Origin: Kutzneria viridogrisea
Lineage (GTDB): Bacteria; Actinomycetota; Actinomycetes; Mycobacteriales; Pseudonocardiaceae
Direction of reading: 5' to 3'
Assembly: GCA_014138725.1 (NCBI GenBank)
Contig: JACJID010000006.1
Location: forward strand, 618,001 to 682,000
DNA length: 64,000 nt
Part shown: positions 26,734 to 35,586 of the stretch, piece by piece
How positions within the stretch are numbered: the first letter of the stretch is position 1
How the letters are laid out: the number at the start of each line of letters is the position of its first letter
Translations under genes and position numbers: made by a program
The notes under the pieces: model-generated
Databases searched by the model: none
Seen by the model: only the letters and a program-made list of their open reading frames with translations
What the model was told of the DNA's origin: nothing

Positions 26734-27350
26734 CCGCGATCGCCGAAGACCGTGGCACCTGGGTGGACTCGGTGCTGTCCCTGGTCGGCGACACACCCTG
26801 CGTCCGCGTGCGGCTGGAGGGCCGTGAGCTGGCGCTGAAGCTGGAGGGCTTCAACCCCACCGGCACCCTGTTCGACCGGGTGGCCGCGCACGGGCGGATC
26901 ACCAGCCCGCGCCCGCACGTGTGCGACGGGGGACCGCTCGCCGCCTCGCTGGCCCTGCTCGCGGGTACGATGCGCATTCCCCTGACCTACCACGAGTCAC
27001 GGCCAACCGTGTTCGGCGCGATGGCCTCCGCGCTCGGCGCCGAACCCGGTGAAGCCGTTGCCAGCGGCGGGTTCGAGCTCGACCTGCCAGCCGTGCACGC
27101 GGAGTTGCGCGAGGAGGTCGCCGAGGAGCTGGGGGAGCAGGTCCGGGTGCTCGTGCCCGCGCTGCCCGGTTTGGAGCCCGACGTGCTCCCGGCCGATCTG
27201 GAGATGCGAACCCTGTTGGGCAGCAGGGGGATTCTCGTGGACGCACGCAGTGCCGCCGTGGTCCGGCAGGCGCTCTCCTTGCCCGGCAACGAACTCATCG
27301 CCGTGGTGTGCCTCGCCGACGGCGCACTGGACCAGGACGGACTGCTGTGA
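26730..27350 (+). CDS. Truncated cysteine-synthase-fold pseudoenzyme lacking the PLP lysine
   Basis: Protein of 206 aa that begins like a cysteine synthase: VGDTPCVRVRLEGRELALKLEGFNPTGTLFDRVA. In active enzymes the last motif is GSVKDR; here Phe48 replaces the lysine that binds PLP. The SSGN phosphate loop is also absent (CDGGPLAASLALLAG at that place) and the protein stops well short of the 300-350 residues of active members. The adjacent SbnA-like gene has the matching LKLEGFNASGSVK with its lysine, so this is probably a diverged duplicate kept as a partner or scaffold of that enzyme. Coding bias is intact and it overlaps both neighbours (ATGA, GTGA), so it is a maintained gene rather than debris. 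Confidence 0.75.
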   Translation: MTAIAEDRGTWVDSVLSLVGDTPCVRVRLEGRELALKLEGFNPTGTLFDRVAAHGRITSPRPHVCDGGPLAASLALLAGTMRIPLTYHESRPTVFGAMASALGAEPGEAVASGGFELDLPAVHAELREEVAEELGEQVRVLVPALPGLEPDVLPADLEMRTLLGSRGILVDARSAAVVRQALSLPGNELIAVVCLADGALDQDGLL

Positions 27351-28375
27351 CCGCACCGCTCGACCTCATCGGCGGGACCCCGCTGCTCGCCCCGTCCAAC
27401 CTGCGCATCGCGGGCGGCGCCGACCTGCTGCTCAAGCTGGAGGGCTTCAACGCCAGCGGAAGCGTGAAGGCGCGACCCGCGCTGAACATGATCCGGGCGG
27501 CGCAGGCCCGCGGGGACCTGCCACCGGGACGCCCCGTGGTGGAACCCAGCAGTGGCAACCTCGGCCTCGCGCTGGCGATGGTGTGCGGCTGGCTGGGCAT
27601 CGAGTGCCACCTGGTGGTGGACCCGAGGATGACCGCCTACAGCAGGCACGTCATGCAGATGTACGGGGCCACCGTGCACCAGGTGGACCAGCCCGACGAG
27701 AAGGGCAGCTGGCAGGGCAGCAGGCTGGCCCGCGCCCTGCAGGTCGTCGAGGAGCTCGGCGCGCTGTTGTTGTTGCAGTACAGCAATCCGGACAACGCGG
27801 CGGCACACGAGTCGTTGACCGCCAACGAGATCATCGGCCAGCTCGGCGGGCGGGTGCCCGAGGTGTGCGTGGTCGGGGTCAGCACGGGCGGGCAGATCTC
27901 CGGCCTGGGCCGGGCCTTCCGGGCCGCGGGCCTGCCGACCGAGATGGTCGCCGTGGACGTGCAGGGCTCCAGCATCTTCGGCGGGGACTACCAGGCGTAC
28001 CGGCTGCGCGGGCTCGGCCTGTCCTGGTGGCCCGGCAACCTCGACGGCGAGGTGCTCACCCGCGCCTACCGCGTGCCCGAGCGGCTGGCGTTCACCACGG
28101 CGCGCGTGCTCGCCCGCCGGGAGCAGATCGTGTCGGGCGGCGCCGCCGGGGCGGTGCTGTCGGTCGCCCTGCGCGAGGCTTCCCTGCTGGGGCCGGAGAA
28201 CCTGGTGCTGGCCATCGTCGCCGAGCGCGGGGATCGCTACCTGGGCCAGTTCTACCAGTCCGCCTGGCGCATCGAACACGACTTGGACGAAGACCTGAAC
28301 GAAGCCCCCTGGCTGGCGAAGTGCCTGGACCTGCGGCCACTGGACGGGCAGTGGCGCGCGAAGCAGCCGTCATGA
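27347..28375 (+). CDS. SbnA-like PLP-dependent cysteine synthase-family enzyme
   Basis: Fold-type II PLP enzyme, 342 aa. Lys41 in SGSVKARP is the Schiff-base lysine; VEPSSGNLGLALAMVCGWLG is the phosphate loop, and VVDPRMTAYSRHVMQMYGA follows as in SbnA. GVSTGGQISGLGRAF is the second glycine-rich contact. SbnA-type enzymes condense O-phosphoserine with glutamate as the first step to L-2,3-diaminopropionate; a homologue could join another amino acid such as aspartate to give an EDDS-like chelator. The substrate is inference. The GTG start overlaps the previous stop (GTGA), and the ATGA at the end couples it to the MFS gene. Confidence 0.82.
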   Translation: MTAPLDLIGGTPLLAPSNLRIAGGADLLLKLEGFNASGSVKARPALNMIRAAQARGDLPPGRPVVEPSSGNLGLALAMVCGWLGIECHLVVDPRMTAYSRHVMQMYGATVHQVDQPDEKGSWQGSRLARALQVVEELGALLLLQYSNPDNAAAHESLTANEIIGQLGGRVPEVCVVGVSTGGQISGLGRAFRAAGLPTEMVAVDVQGSSIFGGDYQAYRLRGLGLSWWPGNLDGEVLTRAYRVPERLAFTTARVLARREQIVSGGAAGAVLSVALREASLLGPENLVLAIVAERGDRYLGQFYQSAWRIEHDLDEDLNEAPWLAKCLDLRPLDGQWRAKQPS

Positions 28376-29616
28376 CGGCGACCAGGTTCTGGACCACCCC
28401 GGTCGCGCTGGTCCTGCTGGTCGCGCGGTCCACCTCGGTGGCCGGTGACTGGCTGTTCCAGATGGCGCTGGTCTGGCTGGTGCTGGAGCTGACCGGCTCC
28501 AGCCAAGCCGTGTCGCTGACCGGCATCGCCGAGGCGATTCCCGTTGTGCTGGTGGGACTGCTCGGTGGGCACTGGCTGGACCGGGGTGGGCGGCTGCGGC
28601 TGCTGGCCTGGCTGGACCTGCTGCGCGCGGTGCTGGTCGCGCTGCCGGTCCTGCTGTACTCCTTGGGGCAACTCAGCTTCTGGCACCTCGTGGTGCTCAG
28701 CGTGCTGATGACCGCGGCGAACCTGCTGTTCACCCCGGGCATGCAGAGCACCCTGCCCGCGCTGGTGCCCAAGGAACACCTGACCCGGGCGCACGGCCTG
28801 ATCGACGTGACCGAGCGGGTCGGCCGCATCAGCGGGCCGGGGCTGGCCGGTGTGCTGTCCGCACTCATGCCGGTGGCCGGGTTCTTCCTGGTCGACTCGG
28901 CGACCTTCGTGATCAGCGCTGGGGCGTTCCTGCTGCTGAGTCTCTGGGCGCGGCGCGCGGGCACCGATGCCAAGGTCGAGCGCAAGGGGCCGCAGCCCAG
29001 CCGGGTGCAGCAGTTGGCCGCCGGGTTCGCGTTCGTCCGCGAGCAGGCGGTGATCGGCCGGATCATCCTGGTGCGTTCGCTGAACAACTTCGCCTGGGCG
29101 GCCTACCTGGTGGCGACCCCGTTGCTGGTCGCGCACTCCTACGGCCAGGCCGTCGGCGCGTGGGGCCTGCTTGTCGCCGCCTACGCGGTGGGCCAGCTGA
29201 TCGGTGGCATGTGCGCCTCGCGGGTCAGTTCGTTCAAGGTGCCGCCGCTCGTGCTGCTGTCCGGCGGCTGGCTGTTCACCGCGTTCGGCTTCGTCGTGCT
29301 GGGCCTGTCCGGCACGGTGTGGGTGGGCTGCCTGGGCCTGCTGCTGGGCGGGCTCGGCGGGCCGCTGGCGCACGTCAGCACCGACGGGTACCTGGCCGCC
29401 AACACCCCGACCGAGTTGCAGGGCCGGGTTTTCTCCTTGCAGTACATGACTTTGAAGCTGGTCCAGATGCTGGGCCTGGCACTGGCCGGTGTGCTGTGCG
29501 CGTACCTGGCCGCGGGCAGCGTGCTCGTCCTGGCCGGTGCGCTGATGACCCTCGTCTCGGTGACCTCGTTGCTGTTCCCGATCCGCCGTTCCACCAAGGA
29601 AGAAGTGCTCACGTGA
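28372..29616 (+). CDS. MFS exporter (EntS/CntE-like)
   Basis: Inner-membrane transporter of 414 aa with twelve predicted helices, of the MFS_3 group that contains the enterobactin exporter EntS. It starts FWTTPVALVLLVARSTSVAGDWLFQMALVWLVLEL; the loop GGHWLDRGGRLRLLAWLDLLRA matches the conserved MFS loop 2-3; TERVGRISGPGLAG and LAANTPTELQGRVFSLQ are typical of this group. Placed between four biosynthetic genes and a five-gene importer, it is best read as the exporter of the finished chelator, the role CntE plays for staphylopine. Overlaps at both ends (ATGA, GTGA). Confidence 0.85.
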   Translation: MTATRFWTTPVALVLLVARSTSVAGDWLFQMALVWLVLELTGSSQAVSLTGIAEAIPVVLVGLLGGHWLDRGGRLRLLAWLDLLRAVLVALPVLLYSLGQLSFWHLVVLSVLMTAANLLFTPGMQSTLPALVPKEHLTRAHGLIDVTERVGRISGPGLAGVLSALMPVAGFFLVDSATFVISAGAFLLLSLWARRAGTDAKVERKGPQPSRVQQLAAGFAFVREQAVIGRIILVRSLNNFAWAAYLVATPLLVAHSYGQAVGAWGLLVAAYAVGQLIGGMCASRVSSFKVPPLVLLSGGWLFTAFGFVVLGLSGTVWVGCLGLLLGGLGGPLAHVSTDGYLAANTPTELQGRVFSLQYMTLKLVQMLGLALAGVLCAYLAAGSVLVLAGALMTLVSVTSLLFPIRRSTKEEVLT

Positions 29617-31178
29617 GATTGTTCAGGACCGCAGCAGTGCTGCTCGCCGGGGCTGTCGCCGCCACGGCCTGCGGCACGGCTCCCGCTGCCGCCCGCGACT
29701 CGGTGGTGATCGCGGTCAACCCCGAGCCCACCACCCTCAACCCCGTTCTCGGCTTCGCCCCGTACGGCGCGTCCAAGCTGTTCGACGGCCTGGTCGCGCT
29801 GGACGACAAGCTGAACCTGGTGCCCGCTCTGGCCGAGTCGCTGCCGAAGGCCAGTGAGGACAACAAGACCTTCACCTACACCCTGCGCCAGGGCGTGACC
29901 TTCAGCGACGGCACGCCGCTGACCGCCGAGGACGTGGCCTTCACCTACCAGTCGGTGCTCGACCCCAAGACGAACACCACGATGCGCACCGACTTCGCCG
30001 CCGTCGAGTCGGTGCGGACCCCGGACCCGCGCACGGTGGTGTTCCAGCTCAAGTACCCCTACGCCACGTTCCCGCAGTACACCGGGCTGGGCATCGTTCC
30101 GGCACACCTGTTGCGCGGCAAGGACATCAACACCGACGGCTTCAACCGCAAGCCGGTGGGCACCGGTCCGTACAAGCTGGACTCCTGGCAGGCCGGGGAG
30201 CGCATGGTGCTGACCGCCAACGAGAAGTACTGGGGCGGTGCGCCGAAGGTCAAGAAGGTGACCCTGGCGTTCGTGCGCGACGACAACGTGCGGGCCACCC
30301 GGCTGGCCACCGGTGAACTGGACGCGGCGGCCATGCCCCCGCGGCTGGTGGACCGGTTCCGCAACCAGCCGGGCATGAGCGTGCGCTCGGTGCCCAGCGC
30401 CGACTACCGGGGCATCATGATGCCGATGGGCAACCCGGTCACCTCGGACAACGCCCTGCGCCGGGCACTGGACCTGGTCATCGACCGGGACGCCATGGTC
30501 AAGGGCATCCTCGGCGGTGCGGGCAAACCCGCGTTCGGGCCGCTGTTCGCCGAGAGCAAGTGGTACGAGAAGAGCATCGAGCATCCGGTCGACCTGCCTG
30601 CCGCGGAGCGGATCCTGGACGAGGCGGGCTGGGTGAAGGGCCCCGACGGGATGCGCAGGCGCGGGGACACGCCCGCCAGGTTCACCGTCATGTACAACGC
30701 GGCCGACACCGTGCGCAAGGACATCGCCCTGGCCTTCTCTTCCGACGCGAAGAAAGTCGGGGTGGACGTGGCCGTGGACGGGCTGAGCGTCGAGGCGTTG
30801 CAGAAGCGCATGGACAAGGACGCTCTGGTGATGGGCTGGGGAACGCCGTACGACCCGGACTTCATCACCTACAAGATCTTCCACTCCTCCTTCGCGGGCA
30901 AGGGCTGGTACAACCCGGGCCGGTACCACAACCCGACCGTGGACAAGCTGCTCGACGAGGGCCGCACCACCCCTGACGAGGCCACCCGCGTGGGTATCTA
31001 CAAGTCGTTCCAGAAGGAGCAGGCGGCCGACCCGGCGTGGCTGTTCTGCGTGCAGCTGGACCACGTGTACGTCATGGCCGACGCGTGGAACGGCTTGCAG
31101 CAGCAGGTGGAGCCGCACAACGACGGTCTGGCGCACGGGCCGTGGTGGAACGTCGAGAAGTGGGTGCCCAAGCAGTGA
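29613..31178 (+). CDS. Extracytoplasmic substrate-binding lipoprotein (Opp/CntA-like, SBP family 5)
   Basis: Lipoprotein of 521 aa. The signal ends in the lipobox VAATAC with the lipidated Cys near residue 20. SBP_bac_5 features follow: VVIAVNPEPTTLNPVLGF, the KTFTYTLRQGVTFSDGTPLTAEDVAFTYQS block, FNRKPVGTGPYKLDSW and MGWGTPYDPDFITYKIFHS. This family binds oligopeptides, nickel, heme or opine-metal complexes; with the linked chelator enzymes and exporter, the likely ligand is the metal-loaded product. GTG start overlapping the exporter stop. Confidence 0.87.
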   Translation: MRLFRTAAVLLAGAVAATACGTAPAAARDSVVIAVNPEPTTLNPVLGFAPYGASKLFDGLVALDDKLNLVPALAESLPKASEDNKTFTYTLRQGVTFSDGTPLTAEDVAFTYQSVLDPKTNTTMRTDFAAVESVRTPDPRTVVFQLKYPYATFPQYTGLGIVPAHLLRGKDINTDGFNRKPVGTGPYKLDSWQAGERMVLTANEKYWGGAPKVKKVTLAFVRDDNVRATRLATGELDAAAMPPRLVDRFRNQPGMSVRSVPSADYRGIMMPMGNPVTSDNALRRALDLVIDRDAMVKGILGGAGKPAFGPLFAESKWYEKSIEHPVDLPAAERILDEAGWVKGPDGMRRRGDTPARFTVMYNAADTVRKDIALAFSSDAKKVGVDVAVDGLSVEALQKRMDKDALVMGWGTPYDPDFITYKIFHSSFAGKGWYNPGRYHNPTVDKLLDEGRTTPDEATRVGIYKSFQKEQAADPAWLFCVQLDHVYVMADAWNGLQQQVEPHNDGLAHGPWWNVEKWVPKQ

Positions 31179-32158
31179 CGACCCGAGCACGGTACCTGCG
31201 CGGGCTCGTCCTGCGCAGGACCGCTGTGTCCGTGCCGATCCTGCTGGTGGTCACGCTGGCCATGTTCGCGCTTGGCGCGGCCTCGCCCTTCGACCCGGCC
31301 GCGCGCTACCTCGGCGACTCCGTGGGCAACGCGACGACCGAGGACCTGGAGCGCATCCGGCACAACATCGGCGCCGACCAGCCGTTCTACGTGCAGTGGT
31401 GGAACTGGCTCACGCACGCCGTGACCGGTGATCTCGGCGATTCGCTGAGCCAGCACCAGCCCGTGCTGGCCGTGATCTCCGAGCGGCTGGGCTGGACGCT
31501 GCTGCTGGTCACGGTGGCCTTCGTGGTCACCATGGCGCTGTCCCTGGTGACCGGTGCGCTCGCGGCGATCCGGCACGGCGGCTGGTTCGACCGTGCGGTC
31601 ACCACCCTGGCCTACGCCTTCGAGGCGGTTCCGGTGTTCTGGCTGTCCCTGGCCATGATCTGGCTGTTCTCGTTGACCCTGCGGTGGTTCCCGGCCGGTG
31701 GCGTGAGCGATGTGCGGACCGGGGCGTTGAGCTTCGGCGGGGTGCTGAGCCATCTGGTGATGCCCGCCGTGGCCCTGGCGGTGTCCCAGGTGCCCTGGTT
31801 CGTGTTGTACGTCAAGCAGTCCGTGCGCACGGCGATGGCGGAGGACTACGTAGTCGGGGCGCGGGCGCGTGGGCTGCGGGAGCGCACGGTGCTCGTCGGG
31901 CATGTCGTGCGGGGCGCCCTGTTGCCGTTCATCACACTCGTCGGTTCGAGGTTCCCCGAGTTGATCACCGGCGCGGTACTGGTGGAGACCACGTTCTCCT
32001 GGCCCGGTGTGGCCGCGGCGACCACGGAAGCGGGTGTGGCGCTGGACTTCCCGCTGCTGGCGGCGCTCACCACGTTGGCGACCGCAGTGGTGTTGCTGGG
32101 CAACCTGCTCGCCGACGTGGTGTACGCCTTCGCCGACCCGAGGGTGGTGACCGGGTGA
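31175..32158 (+). CDS. Opp/Cnt-type ABC importer permease 1
   Basis: Membrane permease of 327 aa (DppB/CntB type). It has an N-terminal helix (RRTAVSVPILLVVTLAMFALG), a large periplasmic loop, then about five helices. The cytoplasmic EAA-type loop is visible at YVVGARARGLRERTVLVGHVVRGALLPFI, which docks on the ATPases; FPELITGAVLVETTFSWPG is a standard DppB-family motif. It forms the channel with the next gene. GTGA overlaps at start and end imply fixed stoichiometry. Confidence 0.9.
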   Translation: MTTRARYLRGLVLRRTAVSVPILLVVTLAMFALGAASPFDPAARYLGDSVGNATTEDLERIRHNIGADQPFYVQWWNWLTHAVTGDLGDSLSQHQPVLAVISERLGWTLLLVTVAFVVTMALSLVTGALAAIRHGGWFDRAVTTLAYAFEAVPVFWLSLAMIWLFSLTLRWFPAGGVSDVRTGALSFGGVLSHLVMPAVALAVSQVPWFVLYVKQSVRTAMAEDYVVGARARGLRERTVLVGHVVRGALLPFITLVGSRFPELITGAVLVETTFSWPGVAAATTEAGVALDFPLLAALTTLATAVVLLGNLLADVVYAFADPRVVTG

Positions 32159-32970
32159 AGTTCTGGACCAGCGTCTCAATTGTTGTGGTGGCGGTGCTGG
32201 CGGCTCTGGTCGTGCCCGCGCTGGCCGACCTGGACCAGCGGCTGGTGGACCTGGACCTGGTGTTGCAACCGCCGTCCTGGCAGCACCTGTTCGGCACCGA
32301 CGCCCTCGGCCGGGACGTGTTGCTGCGCTGCGTGTACGGCATGCGGGTCTCGCTGCTGGTGGGGTTGGCGGCCGGGGTCTGCTCAAGCCTGATCGGCACG
32401 GCGGCGGGTGCGCTGGCCGGTACCTGGGGCGGGCGGGTGGACCAGTTGGTGTGCCGGGTCATCGACGGCACCTCGGCGGTTCCCCAGCTGTTGCTGGGCA
32501 TCCTGCTGGTGGCCCTGTTCCGGCCGAGCGTGACGGCCGTGGTCGTCGCGGTGGCGCTGACCCACTGGATGGTCACCGCGCGCATCGTGCGCGTGGAGGT
32601 GATGTCCTTGCGCGCCAGGCCGTTCGTGGACGCCGCGATCAGCGGGGGAGCGAGCCGGTCATGGGTGCTGGCCAGGCACTTCCTGCCCAACGTGTTCCCG
32701 CATGCGGCGCTGGCCACCACGCTGATGGTGCCGCACGCGATCTGGCACGAGTCGGCGCTGTCCTTCCTGGGCCTCGGCCTGCCGCCACACCTGGCCAGCC
32801 TCGGCACGATGATGGACGACGGGCGGCGCGCGCTGTTCTCCGGGGCGTGGTGGGTCTCGCTGGCGCCCGGGCTGTTCATCCTCATCCCCACGTTGGCGGT
32901 GTCCGGACTGGCGGGCGTGCTGCGGGACCGCGTGGAACACCGACGGAGGTCTGCGGAGTTGGCATGGTGA
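32155..32970 (+). CDS. Opp/Cnt-type ABC importer permease 2
   Basis: Membrane permease of 271 aa (DppC/CntC type). The DppC hallmark HLFGTDALGRDVLLRCVYGMRVSLLVG lies near the N-terminus; the EAA loop is FVDAAISGGASRSWVLARHFLPNVFPH, and SALSFLGLGLPPHLASLGTMM follows, a strongly conserved family block. It pairs with the preceding permease. The GTG start overlaps that gene's stop, and the next ATPase starts 7 bases inside this gene. Confidence 0.9.
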   Translation: MKFWTSVSIVVVAVLAALVVPALADLDQRLVDLDLVLQPPSWQHLFGTDALGRDVLLRCVYGMRVSLLVGLAAGVCSSLIGTAAGALAGTWGGRVDQLVCRVIDGTSAVPQLLLGILLVALFRPSVTAVVVAVALTHWMVTARIVRVEVMSLRARPFVDAAISGGASRSWVLARHFLPNVFPHAALATTLMVPHAIWHESALSFLGLGLPPHLASLGTMMDDGRRALFSGAWWVSLAPGLFILIPTLAVSGLAGVLRDRVEHRRRSAELAW

Positions 32971-33893
32971 AGTCCTCGTTGCGGGTGCGCGGCATGTCCG
33001 TGCGCTTCAAGGTCCCGAACGGCTCGGTCGCGGCTGCCAGCGACGTGTCCCTTGACCTGGGCGAGGGTGAGGTCCTCGCACTGGTGGGCGAGAGCGGTTG
33101 CGGCAAGTCCGTGGTGGCCTCGGGCCTGCTGGGGCTGCTGCCGGGCAACGCGCGGGTCAGCGGTGCGGCGGTGCTGCGCGGCCCGGAGGGTGAGGTGGAA
33201 CTGCTCGGGGCCAGCCAGCAGGAACTGTCCACAAAGGTCAGAGGGCGCAGGATCGGCCTGGTGCCGCAAAGTGCGGCCACCCACCTGCACCCCGTGCGGA
33301 CGATCCGCGCCCAACTCGCCGAGACGATCAGCGAACTCGGTGCGGAGCTGGACGTGGCGCGGGCCGCCGCGCGGGCGCACTTCCCGGCGGACCACCTGGA
33401 CCGGTACCCGCACCAGCTCTCCGGCGGCCTGGCCCAGCGTGCGGCGATCGCGTTGGCGCTGGCCGGATCGGCCTGGCTGGTGCTGGCCGACGAGCCGACC
33501 ACGGGGCTGGACCGGGCGCTGGTGCACGAGATCGTCGACGAGTTCCGCCGGATCGCCGACCAGGGGCACGCCGTGCTCATGGTGACTCACGACCTGGCCG
33601 CGGCCGAGCGGGTGGCCGACCGCGTGGCGGTGATGTACGCGGGCCGCATCGTGGAGGACTCGCCCGCCAAGGCGTTCTACGGCGGACCGGCCCACCCGTA
33701 CGCCCGCGGCCTGCTCAACGCGTTGCCGGAGCGCGAGTTCCGGCCGATTCCCGGAGTGCCACCACAGCTGAGCGAGCTGCCCGCGGGCTGCGCGTTCCAG
33801 CCCAGGTGCGTGCTCGCCACCGACCTGTGCACCCAGTTGCCCGAACCTACCGGGGAGGACCACATCGTGGCCTGCCACCACGCCCATGCTTGA
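32964..33893 (+). CDS. Opp/Cnt-type ABC importer ATPase 1 (DppD/CntD-like)
   Basis: Cytoplasmic ATPase, 309 aa. Walker A is VGESGCGKSVV, the Q-loop segment GLVPQSAATHLHPVRTI, signature LSGGLAQRA, Walker B LVLADEPTTGLD, switch VTHDL. The C-terminal oligopeptide-transporter extension (HPYARGLLNALPER and the Cys-containing CAFQPRC...CTQLPEP) is present; in DppD relatives such cysteines bind an Fe-S cluster or structural metal. Three of the four usual Cys are evident, the fourth probably in VACHH. Confidence 0.9.
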   Translation: MVKSSLRVRGMSVRFKVPNGSVAAASDVSLDLGEGEVLALVGESGCGKSVVASGLLGLLPGNARVSGAAVLRGPEGEVELLGASQQELSTKVRGRRIGLVPQSAATHLHPVRTIRAQLAETISELGAELDVARAAARAHFPADHLDRYPHQLSGGLAQRAAIALALAGSAWLVLADEPTTGLDRALVHEIVDEFRRIADQGHAVLMVTHDLAAAERVADRVAVMYAGRIVEDSPAKAFYGGPAHPYARGLLNALPEREFRPIPGVPPQLSELPAGCAFQPRCVLATDLCTQLPEPTGEDHIVACHHAHA

Positions 33894-34557
33894 GGCACGG
33901 GGCGTTGTCGCCGGATACCAGCGCAGTTCGCCGGTCGTGCGCGGGGTGGACCTCGCGCTGGAGCCGGGCCGCGCGCTCGGCCTGCTCGGCCCCAGCGGCT
34001 GCGGGAAGTCCACGCTGGCCAGGGTCATGTCCCTGCTGCACAGCCCGTACCAGGGCAGCGTGACCGTGGACGGCAAGCTCGCCAACGGTTTCCGGTTCCG
34101 CGCCCCGCGTGGCCTGCGCACGCGCATCGGCGTGGCCTTCCAGCAGCCCCGGCTCGCCGTGGACCCGAGGCTGCGGCTGATCGACGTCATCGCGGAGCCG
34201 TTGCGCGCCACGGGCCAGTCCGCGCTGGTCGAGCGGCGCGTGCCGGAACTGGTGGAGCGCACCGGGTTGACCGAGGACCTGCTGCGCAGGCGCCCGCACC
34301 AGGTCAGCGACGGCCAGTTGCAGCGCGCCTGCCTCGGGCGCATGCTCGTGCTGCGCCCGGCATACCTGATCTGCGACGAGGTCACCGCGATGCTCGACGC
34401 GTCCACGGCGGCCTTCCTGGTGGGCGCGATCGAGGAGTACCGGCAGGACACCGGCGCGGCTGTGCTGGCCATCAGCCACGACCCGGTCCTGTTGGGCCGG
34501 TGGTGCGAGCAGGTGCTCGACTTCCCCGGGCTCAACGCCCGTGCCGACACGGGCTGA
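33886..34557 (+). CDS. Opp/Cnt-type ABC importer ATPase 2 (DppF/CntF-like, short)
   Basis: Second ATPase of the importer, 223 aa, without the C-terminal oligopeptide extension. Walker A is LGPSGCGKSTLA, the Q-loop is GVAFQQPRLAVDP, signature VSDGQLQRA (Asp in place of the usual first Gly, as in CntF/DppF-like proteins), Walker B ICDEVTAMLD, switch ISHDP. It overlaps its partner by 8 bases and closes the ten-gene operon; the next gene starts 182 bases later. Confidence 0.88.
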   Translation: MLEARGVVAGYQRSSPVVRGVDLALEPGRALGLLGPSGCGKSTLARVMSLLHSPYQGSVTVDGKLANGFRFRAPRGLRTRIGVAFQQPRLAVDPRLRLIDVIAEPLRATGQSALVERRVPELVERTGLTEDLLRRRPHQVSDGQLQRACLGRMLVLRPAYLICDEVTAMLDASTAAFLVGAIEEYRQDTGAAVLAISHDPVLLGRWCEQVLDFPGLNARADTG

Positions 34558-34739
34558 GGGGCTTACGCCGAACGGGTAGTTCTGTGCTGGACCGTGCGGT
34601 CGAGCGGCGATGTGGTGCAGGTGGAGCGTCTGATGGCAGACTTTTCGTGACCGAATGTGCCCAGGCGTGACAGACAAGTGACGTCGGCATGGCATGGTTG
34701 TGCCGTCAGCCACGAACACCACACGTCGTGAGGTGACCA

Positions 34740-35567
34740 GTGCCCACAGTGATCGCGTACGGCGCCGACTACTCGGCGGGTGAGTTCTCGCCCGCCCAGT
34801 TGGACGCCTACACGGCCGGTGGCGGATGGGATCTGCGAGTCCTGTTGCGCTACATCGGCTATCCCCAGCAACCCAAGTGCATCAGCCACTATCCCGGTGC
34901 CTACCAGCAGCACGTCGCCGCGGGGCGCACCGTGGTGCTGCTGCACGAGTGGGACGTCGACGACACCGCCGGTGGTTGGGACGCCGGGGTGGCCCAGGCC
35001 CGGCTCGCGCTCAACGACGCCAACTCGATCGGTTACCCGGCGGACATGCCGATCTTCATGTGCGCCGACGACTGGCTGTCCAAGCACGGGATCGCGGTGA
35101 GCACCGCCATGTCCTACCTCGACGGCGCGGCCAGCGTGCTCGGCTGGAACCGCACGGGTGCCTACGGGTTCTCCGACTTCGTCCACCCCGCACAGGACGG
35201 CGGCCACGCGAGGTGGTTCTGGCTGTGCGGTGACGAGGCCAACGTGCGCGACGGGATCCACCTCTACCAGTGCAACTACAGCCAGTTCAGTCATGACGGC
35301 GTGGGCTGCGACCTGAACAAGGTCTATGTGGACCCCGCCTCGTTCAGCGAAGGAGATTTCCTGATGGCACTGGAGCCGTGGAAGCAGGAGCGCATCTTCG
35401 ACCGCATCCTCAGCATGAGCCAGGGCGTCGACGGGCAGGACTTCGACGGGGCGCAGTTCGCCCGCGAGGAGAGCGAGCGCAGGGCGCTGGCCGATGCGGT
35501 CGCCAAGCTCAGCCAACAGGTGCAGGCGCTCAGCGACAAGATCGACGCGATGCAGCAGAACAAGTGA
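34740..35567 (+). CDS. Rv2525c-like glycoside-hydrolase-like (DUF1906) protein with C-terminal coiled coil
   Basis: Protein of 275 aa. The first about 215 residues have the DUF1906 TIM-barrel pattern: IAYGADYSAGEFSPAQLDAY, LLRYIGYPQQPKCISHYP, TVVLLHEWDVDDTAGG, and IFMCADDW, followed by YQCNYSQF and the metal/acid-bearing GCDLNKVYVDPASF. Mycobacterial Rv2525c, a related TAT-exported protein, affects cell-wall peptidoglycan sensitivity. No signal peptide is visible here, so it may act inside or be exported by another route. The C-terminal 45 residues (FAREESERRALADAVAKLSQQVQALSDKI region) form a coiled coil, likely for oligomerisation. GTG start after GAGGTGA. Confidence 0.75.
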   Translation: MPTVIAYGADYSAGEFSPAQLDAYTAGGGWDLRVLLRYIGYPQQPKCISHYPGAYQQHVAAGRTVVLLHEWDVDDTAGGWDAGVAQARLALNDANSIGYPADMPIFMCADDWLSKHGIAVSTAMSYLDGAASVLGWNRTGAYGFSDFVHPAQDGGHARWFWLCGDEANVRDGIHLYQCNYSQFSHDGVGCDLNKVYVDPASFSEGDFLMALEPWKQERIFDRILSMSQGVDGQDFDGAQFAREESERRALADAVAKLSQQVQALSDKIDAMQQNK

Positions 35568-35586
35568 CCGGAACCGGTGCGGCGGT

